A stretch of 64,000 bases of DNA from Mangifera indica (lineage: Eukaryota > Streptophyta > Magnoliopsida > Sapindales > Anacardiaceae), in NCBI RefSeq assembly GCF_011075055.1, contig NC_058153.1:6944001-7008000 (forward strand), read 5' to 3'. The first letter of the stretch is position 1; every line of letters starts with the position of its first letter. A program made the position numbers and the translations under genes. This document shows, piece after piece, positions 40,698 to 53,892 of this stretch. Under the pieces are notes generated by a model that was given only the letters and a program-made list of their open reading frames with translations, ran no database searches and was not told the origin of the DNA.

Positions 40698-41300
40698 AAC
40701 ATATCTCTTTATAGACGTACCTTTAGAGAAAATATGAATCCAAATAGACGTGTTGATTTAAACTTTTTTTTAAGTAGGTACTTATTTCTAACCATAACAA
40801 AAATTAACAACCAGTATAATACGTATTTCTCAAATTACGTGCAAAAATATGTCCAAAACGAACCATGTAATATTATCATTTATTAACACAATAATCCAAA
40901 CTCAAATATGAATTAAACATAATATCAAAATATCTCCTCATATGCATAAATGAACATGAACAAACCACCTACAAAGTCTAAAGACATAAATATATGGCAA
41001 CATAAATTGATAACATAATCTAAGCCTTTCTCATGCAATTGAGATTGATTGAAACGTTGAATCCTCCACATGCCTCGCTACTGATCTTGACTACGTACAA
41101 ACAATACAAATGGAACATGTGAATGTAAATACACTTAGTAAGTAAGGTGACCGATTGAGGCATTACAGTAATAATAAAATCTCATATTGACATTCCACTA
41201 CTATATTTGTGCTTGATAACGTTGCTAATTGTCGTCACGTTGATTTTTAATTCCTTGGTGTTGTGTGAAAATTTAATTCAATCTAATGGAATTATTAATC
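40698..41300. other. Unassigned AT-rich sequence with an LTR-like motif
   Basis: It is mostly featureless. At about 41116-41152, acatgtgaatgtaaatacacttagtaagtaagg resembles similar stretches at 47975-48010 and 52220-52256, so a related LTR fragment is likely here. Confidence 0.3.
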
Positions 41301-42460
41301 TTTTGTGCTTAGGAAGCTTTAAATATTTTCGGAGCTAAGTTTGGGCTAAAAAGACTAAGAGTAGAGCAGACTTACTAGTTAATAAAATCTATGATGTTGA
41401 CTAAGCATGGACACGTGCAATGACAAGAACATATTTTGAAATTTAAATTTTGAATTCCAAATCTGCTGAGATATTCCAGGAAAGTCAAAATTTATTTCCT
41501 AAAAAGGGGTGATTGTTAACTAAAAAAAAAGGGAATACTTTTGGTAGATGGGGGATATACACGAAAGAGACAAAATTCATTGTAGGGAGGATATATATAT
41601 ATATCTTTATGGAAAGGATTAAATTTTTTTTTGGTTTTATCTTATCTTGATGATTGGAGATTTGAGATGGCTTACAATGGCTAAAATCTTTTCTCTTAGT
41701 TGAAGGGATCTGAACCCATTGAATTACAAGGATTGTGAGATTTTCGTTCTTTAACGCATCTTCTTAATTATTCAAGTATTGATTATTTTTCTATATTATT
41801 TATTATGACTGTATAGGTTGATTACTAAGGGGTACGATTAGTTTATCGATTAATATTATCTACTGCTAGTTTAAATGTTGAATTCATAATTGTTTAATCC
41901 ATCTAATTGAATTGGCAACTATGATTTATTGTTTATTGCGTCAGGAACTGTAATTTTTAGGGAAAATATTCAATTAGATTAAATGCAACGTCGTATGCTT
42001 GTGTTGTCTTATTTCGTTGGTCTTTTTAAATCTTAATGCTATTGTTTGATTAAATTTGAGATTGTATCTGAGTTGTTAATCAATAACGGATAACTGGAAT
42101 ACATATTTCTGGTTAACTAATCATAAGAAAAGACAAGTAATTAAAATCACAACGAATATTCGAATAATTAATTTGATACTCCTAGGTATCGATGATCAAT
42201 TGTAGTTTCAATGGTAGATGTGACCGTAGACCAACGTTTGTTTAATTGATTATTTATTTTAGATTATTTCATCGAATTTTATTTACTGGTTTTAATTACA
42301 AGTCATATTTAATTCAAAACCCCCCAGTTTCCTTGTTTTACGTGATTTGTAACAACTTACTAATTGAAACTCTTCAAGGAAACAATTCCTACTTTCTTTT
42401 ACTACATTTTTGTTGCAGGAATTTAAGATTTTAATTTGGGTGTAGACGACAACACTGTCA
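41300..42460 (+). repeat. Probable 5' LTR of an Athila-like gypsy element (start not fixed)
   Basis: About 1.1 kb of noncoding sequence ends gacaacactgtca just before the primer-binding site. The stretch gtagatgtgaccgtagaccaacg (about 42215) and the general composition match LTRs of this group as I know them. The left end could not be set and no second copy was found. Confidence 0.45.
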
Positions 42461-42463
42461 AAT

Positions 42464-42482
42464 TTTGGTGTCGTTGTTGGAG
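42464..42482 (+). other. Decayed tRNA-Asp-type primer-binding site
   Basis: ttggtgtcgttgttggaga aligns with the usual Athila/Tat site TGGCGCCGTTGCCGGGGA. Most differences are C-to-T or G-to-A, as expected from deamination of methylated cytosines. Confidence 0.6.
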
Positions 42483-45400
42483 AGTTTTTAGTTTGTATGT
42501 TTGTTATGCAATCTTTGAAGCAAACTGATTTACAATTTGATCCAGAGATTGAAAAGACTGTAAAACGGTTAAGAAAAGAAGCAAAAAAGAGACTACAAGT
42601 GCATAAATCTGCTCGTGAAATAGAAGAACACATGACTGAGCATCGGACCTTAAGAGAGCATTCGCTCTAGATTTGAACCAACAACCTCATTGCATTACTT
42701 TTCCTTATTTAGATGTTAATACTAGATTTGAATTAAAATCTAAACTAATCTATCTTTTACCCATTTTTTGTCGCTCTGCAAGTGAAGATTCTCATAAACA
42801 TTTAGAGGAATTTCATGTGGTGTGCACAAGTATGAAGCCAAATAGAGTCACAAAGGAACAAATTAAGATAAAAGCATTTCCATTTTCTTTGAAAGATGAA
42901 GCACAAGATTAGGTTTATTACCTGCCCACTAGAAGCATCACCACTTGGCATGAGATGAAGAGGCTATTTTTGGAGAAGTTTTTTCCAGCCTTAAAAGTCA
43001 CTAACATTAAGAAGGAAATTTGTGACATTAGGCAACATAGTGGAGAATCTCTATATGATTACTGGGAGCATTTTAAAAAATTTTGTGCAAGCTATCTACA
43101 CTACCAAATTAGTGACTAGCTCTTTATTCAATACTTCTGTAAGGGACTTCTATCAACTAAAAGGAATATGATTGACGTAACTAGTGGTAGAGCGTTGGCT
43201 AACAAAACACCTAAGGTAGCTTGAAATTTAGTTACAAACATGGCGTTGAATTCATAACAATTCGAGATTAGATGAAACTATTAATCTTGGCATGTCAATA
43301 AGGTAAATGTCTCTTCTCTTGAAAGACAACTTGATGATCTAACTTCTTTTGTAAGTCAAATGGTCATAGGAAAAATGGAGGTAACAAAGGTTTGTGGAAT
43401 TTGTTCAGTTATAGGGCATCTAACTAATATGTGCTTAACGCTTTAAGAGGAATCCTTTAAACAAGCCAATATAGTAGGTTAATTTTTAAGACAACTACAG
43501 TGAAATTATAATCCTTATTCGAATACCTATAACCTAGGTTAGAAGGACCATCCTAATTTCCATTATAGGAATACAGATGTAAATAAACCTTTGAGCAATT
43601 TTCAGCCATACCAACAGCCTTACATTCTTAGTCAGCAATAACCAACTCAAAATTCTAGTTTAAGTATGTCTCTTGAAGACATCGTTAAAACTTTGGCTAT
43701 CTATACTGTGAAATTTCAACAAAAGACGAGAACTAGCATTCAAAGTTTGGAAAATCAAATGAGTCAAATAACTATTGCAATCAGTCTGTTGGAGGCATAA
43801 AATTTGAGTAAATTACCATCCCAAATTATGGTAAACCCAAAAGAGAATACTAGTGCAATAGTGTTGAGAAATTGAAAAGAAATAGAGATACTGATTAAGG
43901 CACCACTTGTACCAACGTAGCAAGAAGAAAAAAGAGATGAAGTGGTGACAGAAAATAATTCTCCAGACAAGAATGTAGTGACAAGAAAATCTCCTTCTTC
44001 AAGTGAATATAAACCTATTTCTCCTTTTCTCGAAGCTTTAGTAGATAATCGGAAGTATAAATTCAATACGAATTTGTATGAAACCTTCCAAAAGTGCGAA
44101 GTCAATGTCCTACTTTTTGATACAATTAAACAAATGCCTTGTTATGCTAAATTTTTGAAAGAGTTATGTACAACAAAAAAAAGCAAAGGCTAAAAAGGTA
44201 TGAAAAAATAAGGGTAGGAGAGAATGTTTCAACTATAATCGGAAAAGTCTTCTAGAAAAATGTAAGGGCCTAAGTATGTTTTACATCTCTTATATAATAG
44301 GTCGTATTAGAATTAAAAGGGCCACATTAGATTTAGGAGTGTCTATTAATGACATGCCATATTCAATATATTCTGCTCTTAATCTTGGACCTTTGGAAAC
44401 AACTGGTATAGTGATTCAGCTAGCTGACAGATCGAATGCCTATCCTAAGGGTTAATTGAAGATGTTCTTATCCAGGTTAATGATAAACTCATTTTTCCTA
44501 CTGACTTTTATGTTTTTGACATGGAAAATAATGACTAATCGACACCTATTTTGTTAAGAAGACATTTTTTTTAAACAACCAAAACAAAAATTGATACTTA
44601 TAAAGGTACACTTACCATAAAGTTTGATGGTGATGTTGTTTAATTCAACATTTATGATGTGATGAAATATCCTGATGTTGATTTTCCTGTTTATTTAGTT
44701 GATTTAATTGACTCTCTAGCATAAGATGTTTTTGAACTTGGTGACGAAGGTGAACTGGAAGTGGCCAACCATGAGTATCTTTTGAAAGAAAGTGATGAAC
44801 TTACAATTAAATTTTGATTTTCAAGATATAGTGGTGGAAATGAATGAGTTTATGGAGTTGAAAAATTCAAGTAAGATGTCTTATATTGAGTTGTCCGTGC
44901 CTAACGAAAAACGTGTACCTTCTGTATTGTAGGCACTAGTGCTAGAATTGGAACCTCTTCCAAATCACATTTAAATACGTGTACCTTAGAGATTGGGAGA
45001 TCTTACCAACGATCATTTCAAGTAAGTTAAACAAGGAGCAAGAAGAAAAATTTGTGCAAGTTCTGAAAAGGCACAAAACAGCCATAGGTTGGATCATTGC
45101 TGATATTAAAGGAGTCAGCCCCTTTACCTGTATGCATTAGATTTTGCTTGAAGAGGGAGCTAGACCAATTCGGTAACCATAAAGGAGGTTGAACCTGTCT
45201 ATAATGAAAGTAGTAATAAAAGATATTCTGAAGTTGTTTCAAGCTGGAGTGATTTATCCAATTTTAGATAGTGAATGGGCTGGCCCCGTTCAAGTTGTGT
45301 CAAAGAAGACCGATGTCACAGTGGTAAAAAATCAAAATAATGAATTGGTACCCGTCTAAGTTAAAATAGGTGGCCGATTTGCATAGATTATAGAAAATTA

Positions 45401-47720
45401 AATGTTGTAACTCATAAAGATCATTTTCCTTTACCGTTTATTGATCAGATGTTAAAAAGGGTAGCTAGTCGAGCTTACTGCTATTTTTTAAACGGCTTTT
45501 CAAGTTATTTTTAGATTGCAATTGCTCCGAAAGATTAAAAAAAGATGACTTTCATATGCCCATTTAGAACCTTTGTATATCGGCGAATGCCATTTAGACC
45601 TTGTAACACGCCAACCACTTTTCAAAGATATATGCTTAGCATATTTTTAGATTATGTTGAACTTATTATAGAAATTTTCATCGATGATTTTACCATTCAT
45701 GGGGATTCATTTGATAATTGTTTGCATAATCTCACACTTGTTTTGCAAAGATACATTGAAACTAACCTTATTTTAAATTTTGAAAAATGTTATTTTATAG
45801 TTGAACAAGGTATAGTTTTGAGGCATGTAGTTTCAACTAGGGGTATAGAGGTAGATAAAGCTAAAATTGATATTATTCAATCTTTGCCTTACCCTGCTAG
45901 TGTGCGAGAAGTTCGTTCTTTCGTTGGCCATATAGGTTTTTACCGATGGTTTATTAAGGATTTTCCCATATTGCATTGCTGTTGTGAAAGTTGCTATAAA
46001 AAGATGTGACTTTCAAATTTGATGAAGGGTGTAAGAATGCATTTGACAAGTTAGAGTAGTTGCTGACCTCGACTCTAATTATCCAGCCACCTAATCAGAG
46101 TCTTCCATTTGAGATAATATACGACGCAAGTGATCATGCCACAAGAGCTATTTTGGGCTAGCGAGCTGGAAGGGTGCCACATGCTATATATTATTCCTCA
46201 ATGACATTGAATAATTCATAGAAAATTATTCAACCTTTGAAAAAGAACTTTTGGCTATTATTTTTGCATTGGAAAAATTTCGTTCTTATTTATTGGGTAC
46301 TAAGGTTGTTATTTACTTTAATCATGTAACCCTTAGGTATTTGACTTGGAGATCAAAGATAAAAGTGAAGTAGAGAATCATGTTGCTGATCATTTGAGTT
46401 GTTTGGTTTATGTAAAAAACGAGAAAAATTTGTAAGAGCAATTCCTTGATGAACAATTATTTTTTACAAGCTACAAGTTGCCCTGGTACATGAACATTGC
46501 GAATAATTTAGCTACTAAAATGTTCCCAGCTAGGTTATCAAAGGCTCAAAGAGACAAGCTAAAAAATGATGCAAAGTATTATGTATGGGATGACCCATAT
46601 TTGTAGAAGCATTATACTAATCAAGTTATAAGAAGGTGTATATCAAAAACTGAATTTGCTTATATTATTACGTTATGCCATTGATATGCTTGTGCAGGCC
46701 ATTTTGGAGCCAAAAGGACAACATAAAAAATTCTGGATTATGGGTCTTTCTGGCCATCTTTATTTCAAGACTCATACTCTTTTTGCAAATCTTATGAACG
46801 TTGCCAAAAAACAAGTAATATTTCACAGAAAAATGAGATACCTCAAACTCTAATTTTAGTTTGTGAAATTTTTGGTGTTTGGGGTATTGATTTCATGGGA
46901 CTTTTTCCAACTTCTTTTGGTTACATTTACATTTTATTAGCTATTGATTATGTCTCAAAATGGGTAGAAGCAAAAGCTACCTAAACAATGAATCTAAAGT
47001 TGCTTTAAGTTTCCTTAAATCTAACATATTTAATAGGTTCAACATTCCGAAGGCCTTAATTAGCGATCAAGGGAAGCATTTTTGTAACCAAACAGTGGAG
47101 TCATTGCTAAAAAAATATAGTGTAGCACACAAGGTTGTTACGTCTTACCATATGCAAACCAACAGATAAGTTGAGGTTTCAAACCCAGAGATTAAATGCA
47201 TTATTGAGAAAACTGTTGGTCCAATTAGAAAATATTAGAGTTTGCGTTTAGATGATATGTTATGGACATATAAAACAACATATAAAACACCAATCGGTAT
47301 GTCACCATATAGGCTGGTATTCGGTAAGCTCTACCGTCTTCTAATTGAATTAGAGCATAAAACATATTGGGTTGTTAAGTAGTGTAATATGAACTTGGAT
47401 GGGAGTGGTCAACATAGGATATTACAATTGTAAGAGTTGGAGGAAATTCACAATGATGCATACGGAAGCTTGAAAATTTATAAGGAGAAAACGAAGGTAT
47501 TTTATAACAAAATAATTTCCAGAAAAGAATTTTCAATTGGCCAAAAAGTTCTTCTTTATCATTTAAAACTTCGGTTGTTTCTAGGTAAACTGCAATCTTG
47601 TTAGATTGGACTTTTTATTGTCACTAATGTGTTTTCGCATGATGTAGTAGAAATTCACATTTTAGCAACCTTTAAGGTGTTCAAAGTTAATGGTCACAGA
47701 CTCAAGCCATTCATTCACAT
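42483..47720 (+). pseudogene. Decayed Athila-like Ty3/gypsy Gag-Pol
   Basis: Gag (about 42670-43130) includes CITFPYLDVNTRFELKSKLI and TTWHEMKRLFLEKFFPALK. A CGICSVIGHLTNMC knuckle-like motif follows (about 43395), then a spacer with SLENQMSQI. A KQMPCYAKFLKELC motif (about 44130) and a protease-like TLDLGVSINDMPYSIY (about 44330, Gly for the usual DSG context) come next. Reverse transcriptase (about 45000-46010) has a FIDDFTIHG active-site motif at about 45675. RNase H has EIIYDASDHATRAILG (about 46110) and DLEIKDKSEVENHVADHLS (about 46345). Integrase (about 46870-47330) has WGIDFMG, LISDQGKHFCN and VEVSNPEIK. Many stops and frameshifts make it inactive. The order and motifs fit Athila; no third ORF or 3' LTR is evident. 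Confidence 0.8.
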
Positions 47721-50560
47721 TTAACTAACATGAGAAAATATGAAAACAAGCTTATTAATAAAAACTGTAAAAATGTATAAAGGATGTCATAACTGAACAA
47801 AAACTATCATCCATAAAATAACATAGTATGTAGCTTATACAACAACACAATACCAAAACATGAACTGAAATATTATTACATAAATTACTTAAATACCCTT
47901 ATGTAGCCTCTACTCTTACTGACCAATACTTATACCATAGCAACTACAATAACCTATACTTATAAACCATGGAAATTAGGGAGTGGAAGTCACTCAATAA
48001 GTAAAAGACTTTACTAACATTTATATAATTCCTAAAATACTCTTCGTTTAACCTATTATAACTTAGTCATCCAAATTTTATCCCCAAACTTTTATTGTGA
48101 TAACTTGGGTCCTATTACTCAAATTTATAAACTTAAGAACTTTTAGACTATATAACATATCTCTCAAGACTAATTAGGTCTCATTCAACCAATAAAGAAT
48201 CATTATAAATCCCAAACTAGTATAACCGTATCATTTCATAACTCAAACTATAGATGTATATTAGGTCAATCGGGTTGGACTAATACAAGGATTTGACATT
48301 TAGGCCATGTGAGTATTCACTTTTTAGTCAATTTGCCTACATTATTATGGATTGTCGAACTATAACTAGATTTTACTATAAGCAAGTACCTAACTATGGG
48401 TACAATGTCTTACTACGGATGGTGTAGGGAGTATATACTCAAGATCTCCCATCGTAATAGCCCTAAGATATGTCTAATATGTATACATCTCGAGTTATAT
48501 AATCATTTAAAGCTAATCTTTGCTTTCACCTTACATATAGCTCATGCCTTAACATATTCTCTTTCTTAGGCATATTGGGCACTATTACGTACCTGAAAAG
48601 TTTGTATTATCTTTTGGGATAACATAATAAACATTTATCCTAGACTTTGTTTTGTTTTAACATTATGCACGAGTGTACACTATCGGGTTAAGGGTATGTG
48701 TCTGTTCCTCTAAGCATGGGGAGTCATTTGCAAAATGCCTCTTATACATATTATGCATGAGCATGCATGATTGTATGTAAGAATATGCCTTCTCTTTTCT
48801 TCTATGCACTATCGTTCTCGTCATTCATATCTTGTCATGACACTTACAGGTACGCATAGAAATGCATATTCAAGTGCATAGGCATGTGGCTTACTCTAAA
48901 CTTAAACACTGAAGTATTTTGACCTACATACTTTCTAAGGGTAGTTTTTGGCAATTTCATGTATTGTCATTCATTCTTAACGGACAGATGTACCTAACAT
49001 CCTAGTAAGGTAATCATCGATTAATAATATCTTACTGTCGTCAAATCATTAGAATGTCACTAATCAATTTTTGGATTTTGCATGAATAGATGTGCATCCT
49101 ATACTGCATGATTGTTCATGACCTAAAACTAACTTATTCCAAACATGTCACAGTAGGGTCTATTCTTGGTAAGTTATGCATGACGTTTGGAATAAAAATA
49201 TAGGCTAAATTTTGCACCCTAAATGGTCTCTAAGCAAAAACCATTAATTTTAAACATACCTAACATGTTTCTACATTCTATAGTGCCTACAATAAGTCTT
49301 TAACACACTAATTTTATAAACAAAACCATAGGTATACAAAGAACATTACTCAGATGTCTCTATTATTGCTTTTCAATTTTAATACACACTAATCATGTTT
49401 CATTTATTTAAAATTTCTCAACCACCATCAAATCAATGCCTAAATAGGTCCCGAATCCAACATTCATATATGTACTAGTATATATAAATTACATGCATGA
49501 AGCAGTCGATTTGCTTTACACTTAAAACATAGTATTAACCTTAACTAAACATGTTTCATTAATATCCATGGGTGAATCACTACAAAGATTAGTAGTATTT
49601 TAGTCTACATTGAGAATAAATGTACAAAGGTCATCTTACTTACTTAGGCACCGTTGCTTGATAATTTGAAGCAGGGAATGCTCTTTTTTCTTTTCACATG
49701 TATAAATGGTTGGAAATCTCCCTTTACTTGGCTAGAAAATCTTATTAGAAGTTGTCAAAGACCCTTAATGTTTTAAAACTCTCTCTAACTAGAGATAAGG
49801 ATGTAATAAAGAATGAGGTACAATATCCCAAAATAGTCAAAGTTGTGCCTTATATAAAACTTTTTACGTAACACCATGCATAGGTGGGCATATTTAACAT
49901 GCATAATCATGTGCCATTTTAAGATTTCTGAGGTGGCACTTATCCAATCCAACTTATATGGTAAGTGATGCACTAACATACATAATTTGTGCACAGTTGT
50001 ATATCCTTTAAAATACATAGTACTTAACTTAATGTAGCATTAACTCAACCTATAGCCATACACATACATACATATATATGTAAAATAACTAAATTGCCTT
50101 TAAAATGTACCAATGGGTTTACACATAGCTACGAGACTTCATAAAGGGAATATAATATTTTCCATCGGTGAAATGGCCTTGTACTAGGCACTAATAAAGT
50201 TGATGATTTTTTACTTGATTTTTTAATTGATAAAAAATCGAATTAGGATTTATTTTTCATATGAAATATAGTTTGGGCTATGTTTGGGTCAATCCAAAAT
50301 TGAATCATATCATATTCAAATTGACACAAGATAACCTAAACTTATTTGAATGCTTTTTTTTATTTGAATATAGGAAAAGTCAACCAAAATGTGCACTTGC
50401 AAACTCTAGTTTTAGCTTATGAGTAAATAAGGGAAATTAATTAAAATACCCTAATTTTATAAAGGCCAAATGATATCAACTGACATTTTAAAGATTATAT
50501 GAATATATTGAAGATCCCAATGTAAGGCCTATTTTACACTTATCTCTAACCTTAAGAACT
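47721..50560. repeat. LTR-like noncoding repeat region
   Basis: There are no coding frames over 2.8 kb. It contains gggagtggaagtcactcaataagtaa (about 47976), shared in outline with 41116 and 52220, and at 50520 tgtaaggcctattttacac, whose reverse complement could be an LTR start. An antisense chromovirus-type LTR is my best guess. Boundaries are unknown. Confidence 0.3.
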
Positions 50561-52584
50561 TCTAGGTAGAATTAAGGTAGTAATAATCAATCCTACCTCA
50601 TTATTTCATTAATTCTTGTTGTTTGTAGTTAATATTAAATTTAAGAATGAAATATTTACTTCAAATCTATATTATTATGAAAGAGATTTTATTTTGAGTT
50701 ATAATTTGTGAAATAATCAATCAAAATTGAATGTAAATGTGTTATAGGTAAAGTAGACGCGATAAGCAGGGTAGGTATGATAGGCAAGGTAAGTGTGTGT
50801 GGGCTAAAAGGCAATCTTTTTAAATTTTGTGGGTTTGATCTAACTATAAATTTGAAGTAAATAAATCAAACTTAAATATAAGATTAATTAAAAACAACAG
50901 GAATTGACAAAATAATGAGGTAAAATTGGTTACTTCTACAACTCTTACCTTATTATACTAAAAATCTCTACATATTTTGCATAAAATCTAACTGTAAATC
51001 ATGTAAACTAGGATAACAATCATACTTATAAGTCAAATTAACAAAAATTGATATAGGTCTGAAAAGCATAGGTTTTAATAGAATTTTAGATGAAAATTTG
51101 GACAAAAAAGTGTTTAAGTGGCTCGGGTTCTTACTTTTAGAGATAAGGGTAAAATGAGTATTAGATTGAGATCTTGACTATATTTGTATAATCCATGTAG
51201 TGTTAACTAATATTGTTTAGACCCAATAAAATTAGTTATCTTAATTAATTTTCTAGTAAATAAATTTCTTTGATAAAAAATTAGACATGCGAAGTGCCAA
51301 GATGCAACTGAAAGAAGAGGTGTAAATAGAAAATATTAAACAATTGAAACATGAGTGTAGGCATGACGACTAGAGAGTATCAATTGAGACATGAGAGTAG
51401 ACACGATGACTAAAAAGCGTCGATGGTGGTTGTGGCAAAGGTAGACATGGTAGTAGGTTGTGCCATGCTATATTTGACATGACTCATCATGCCTATGGGT
51501 TGTGCTAAGCCATGGCCTCCAAAAAATAGGTCTTGCAAGTTGTGCTAGCCCGCAACATAACAAGGCTCGGGGCATAACCCAGGGCCCTTTAGGCTTTACA
51601 TATGTGCACCTATAGTGGGCGAATATGCCATTATATATTGATTATTTATAATTTTAATTGTTTTTTACGAGTTGTGTTAGGCTAACTTATGGGGTTGAAC
51701 CTTAAGGCCCTTGACACGATCCACAATTTTGTGGGCTTATGGCTTTCTGGGTCATGCCAAAATTGAAGGGGCTGAGCCATGTTGTTGGCGATTTGACCCC
51801 TTTGATATGTTTAGGTGAAACAGTTTGTGTGCATGATAAAAGAGAGATACAACACCCTTCTCTAGATTCATACCCTTACATAGAATATGACCCAAAAAGA
51901 TATGTACAACTTGATCTCTTAAGTCATATAGTGGAATAAAAGAACATATTGTTAAATACTTACTTAAATGAGTGCATAAAGTTGCAACTAAAAGAACTGA
52001 ATAACATCATTATTAATAAAAGATTATCCATAAAACAATGTCTAAAATCTCAAATATGCTTAAACAATGCATAATTATTCATAAAGTCTCAAACAAAAAT
52101 AAATACATCAATATCATAAATCTAAAATGGACTTTTTTGCTCTTTACTTTCGTGCAACTGGTCCGCTAACTCTCCTACATGTCTTGCTACTCACTTCTTC
52201 TTACAAAACCACAAAATGGGACATGTGAGTGAAAATTACTTGGTAAGTAAGTGACCTCTCAACATCTTGCACACAACATAAATCTCGAACTTGACATTCC
52301 ATCACTAAGTCTATATATGGTCAAAGTAAATGCTTTTCGACATCTTCCTATGCCTATTTGTCTCCTCTCGACATCCTCATGGCTCAAATACATAAACTAT
52401 GTCACACAAATTTTTAAAGCCTAAGCAAAACTTGACATAGTTGATGCCTTTGTTAAATAATTAACATTTCATATGTTAACTAACTATTATGCCTTACGTA
52501 TATATTAGCTGGCCTCTTAGGCTAACTAGTTATGATACCCTGGTTACACAGGGAGCTAGTTGTATTCTCTCATTTACCATATAC
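50561..52584. other. Unassigned repeat-like sequence
   Basis: There is no convincing gene. The part 51340-51740 contains alternating GGGTTGTGC / GCTAGCCCGC / GGGCCCTTTAGGC motifs and repeated catgacgactagaga-like units, suggesting a decayed non-autonomous transposon. At 52216-52256, gacatgtgagtg...ggtaagtaagtgacc matches the LTR-like motif seen at 41116. Confidence 0.3.
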
Positions 52585-53891
52585 TATTGGACACCTAGAT
52601 GTTTTGATAATGATAAAAACATAAGTTAAAAGTGTTAACATGTCCAAAAAATGTGTTAAAGCATTACAAAATGGATAAAGTGTGAAATTTGCAAAGTTAA
52701 AATAAAAAACAACTTGCTCTTCATGAGGCATGCTCAACTTATGAAGAAAATAAAGTCATTACTTGTAGAATTTGTGTTGAGTCATTACTTGGTCCCGTCC
52801 AATTGTGCCCTCCTTGAAACCATATATGCTAAACTACTTCTAAGCCATGCATGATAAAGATAGCCTAGAACCGAGCAAGGTCAAATCATTTAAGGAAAAG
52901 GCAAAATTAGAAAATTACTAAAATTCTTATCCAACCATGCCTCTTTAGAAAGCTATCTATGTTTGATCATCTATGAAAGGGAACCAAGAAAGTTCATAAT
53001 TCAAGAAAGTTGGCAAGGTCAAAGTCAAAATTCATGTCTAACTATGCTAGAGAAGTGTCACTTGTGCCATGTGAAAAGTCAAAATGGTACACACTTAATA
53101 CTTCATGTCAACATGTACACCATGCTAGCCTTCGAAAATTTTCAAGACAAAAATTTGAACTGGAAACCACATATGCGAAAGATGTGCCACTTGTTCCTTT
53201 TATAGTGTGAGCATAAAAAGCTATTCATTGGAAACTTTGATTGAGGTTGACCTTGAGTTGTAAAACTCAATCCCAAGTGTGCCATTTGAACAAGATGCCT
53301 ATGTTGAAGTTGTTTCAAGAGTAAAACGCCATTTTTGGAAGACAAATAGCTAGTTTTTCATCTTCAACAAAAAATATTGCATTTTCAGCCACATTAAGTT
53401 TATAAATTAAGTTTAAAGTAGAGAAGGGTTAGAAAACATATTGTGAAAATCCTTAGCTACTTTTTTTCATTGCTCTTTCATTTCCTTCTCTTACTAAGTC
53501 AAACTCAAATATTTGAGAGAAGCCTTGTACTTAAACTTGTGTAATATGTCTTTGAGAGACTTTAACACACAAATCTTATATTTTCAAACACTTTTGGGTA
53601 AAATCATGATTCAGCTATTGTATTTAGTGAAATCTCAATGAAACTACTAGTAAAGAGGTTTTTGAAATGTTAGTAGAACTCCAAGATGGTTTGCTTGGAA
53701 AAGTAGACATAAAGGCTTGCAAGAGAAAGCTCTGAACCACCATAAACTAATCTCGTTTTATCCTTAATCTTTATATTTGAGTGGTCATTCATTATTGATT
53801 ATTTTGTGTTAATTGTTTGTGCTTTAAAAATTTTTAAAGAACTTATTCACCCCTTTTTACCTTCATATTAGCCATTCAAAAAGGTTTTACG
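52585..53891 (+). repeat. 5' LTR of SIRE-like Copia element A
   Basis: It starts tattggacacctagatg, matching the start of the inverted element B (TGTTGGACCCCTAGATG read on the - strand). It ends aaaaggttttacga just before the primer-binding region. About 690 bp of its right part are repeated in direct orientation at 61525-62212. It is about 1.3 kb, a usual LTR length for this group. Confidence 0.7.
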
Positions 53892-53892
53892 A

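Noticed and set aside
43764..44105. Minus-strand ORF over the Athila-like element
   Set aside because: It lies opposite the gag-protease spacer of the sense element and matches nothing I recognise.
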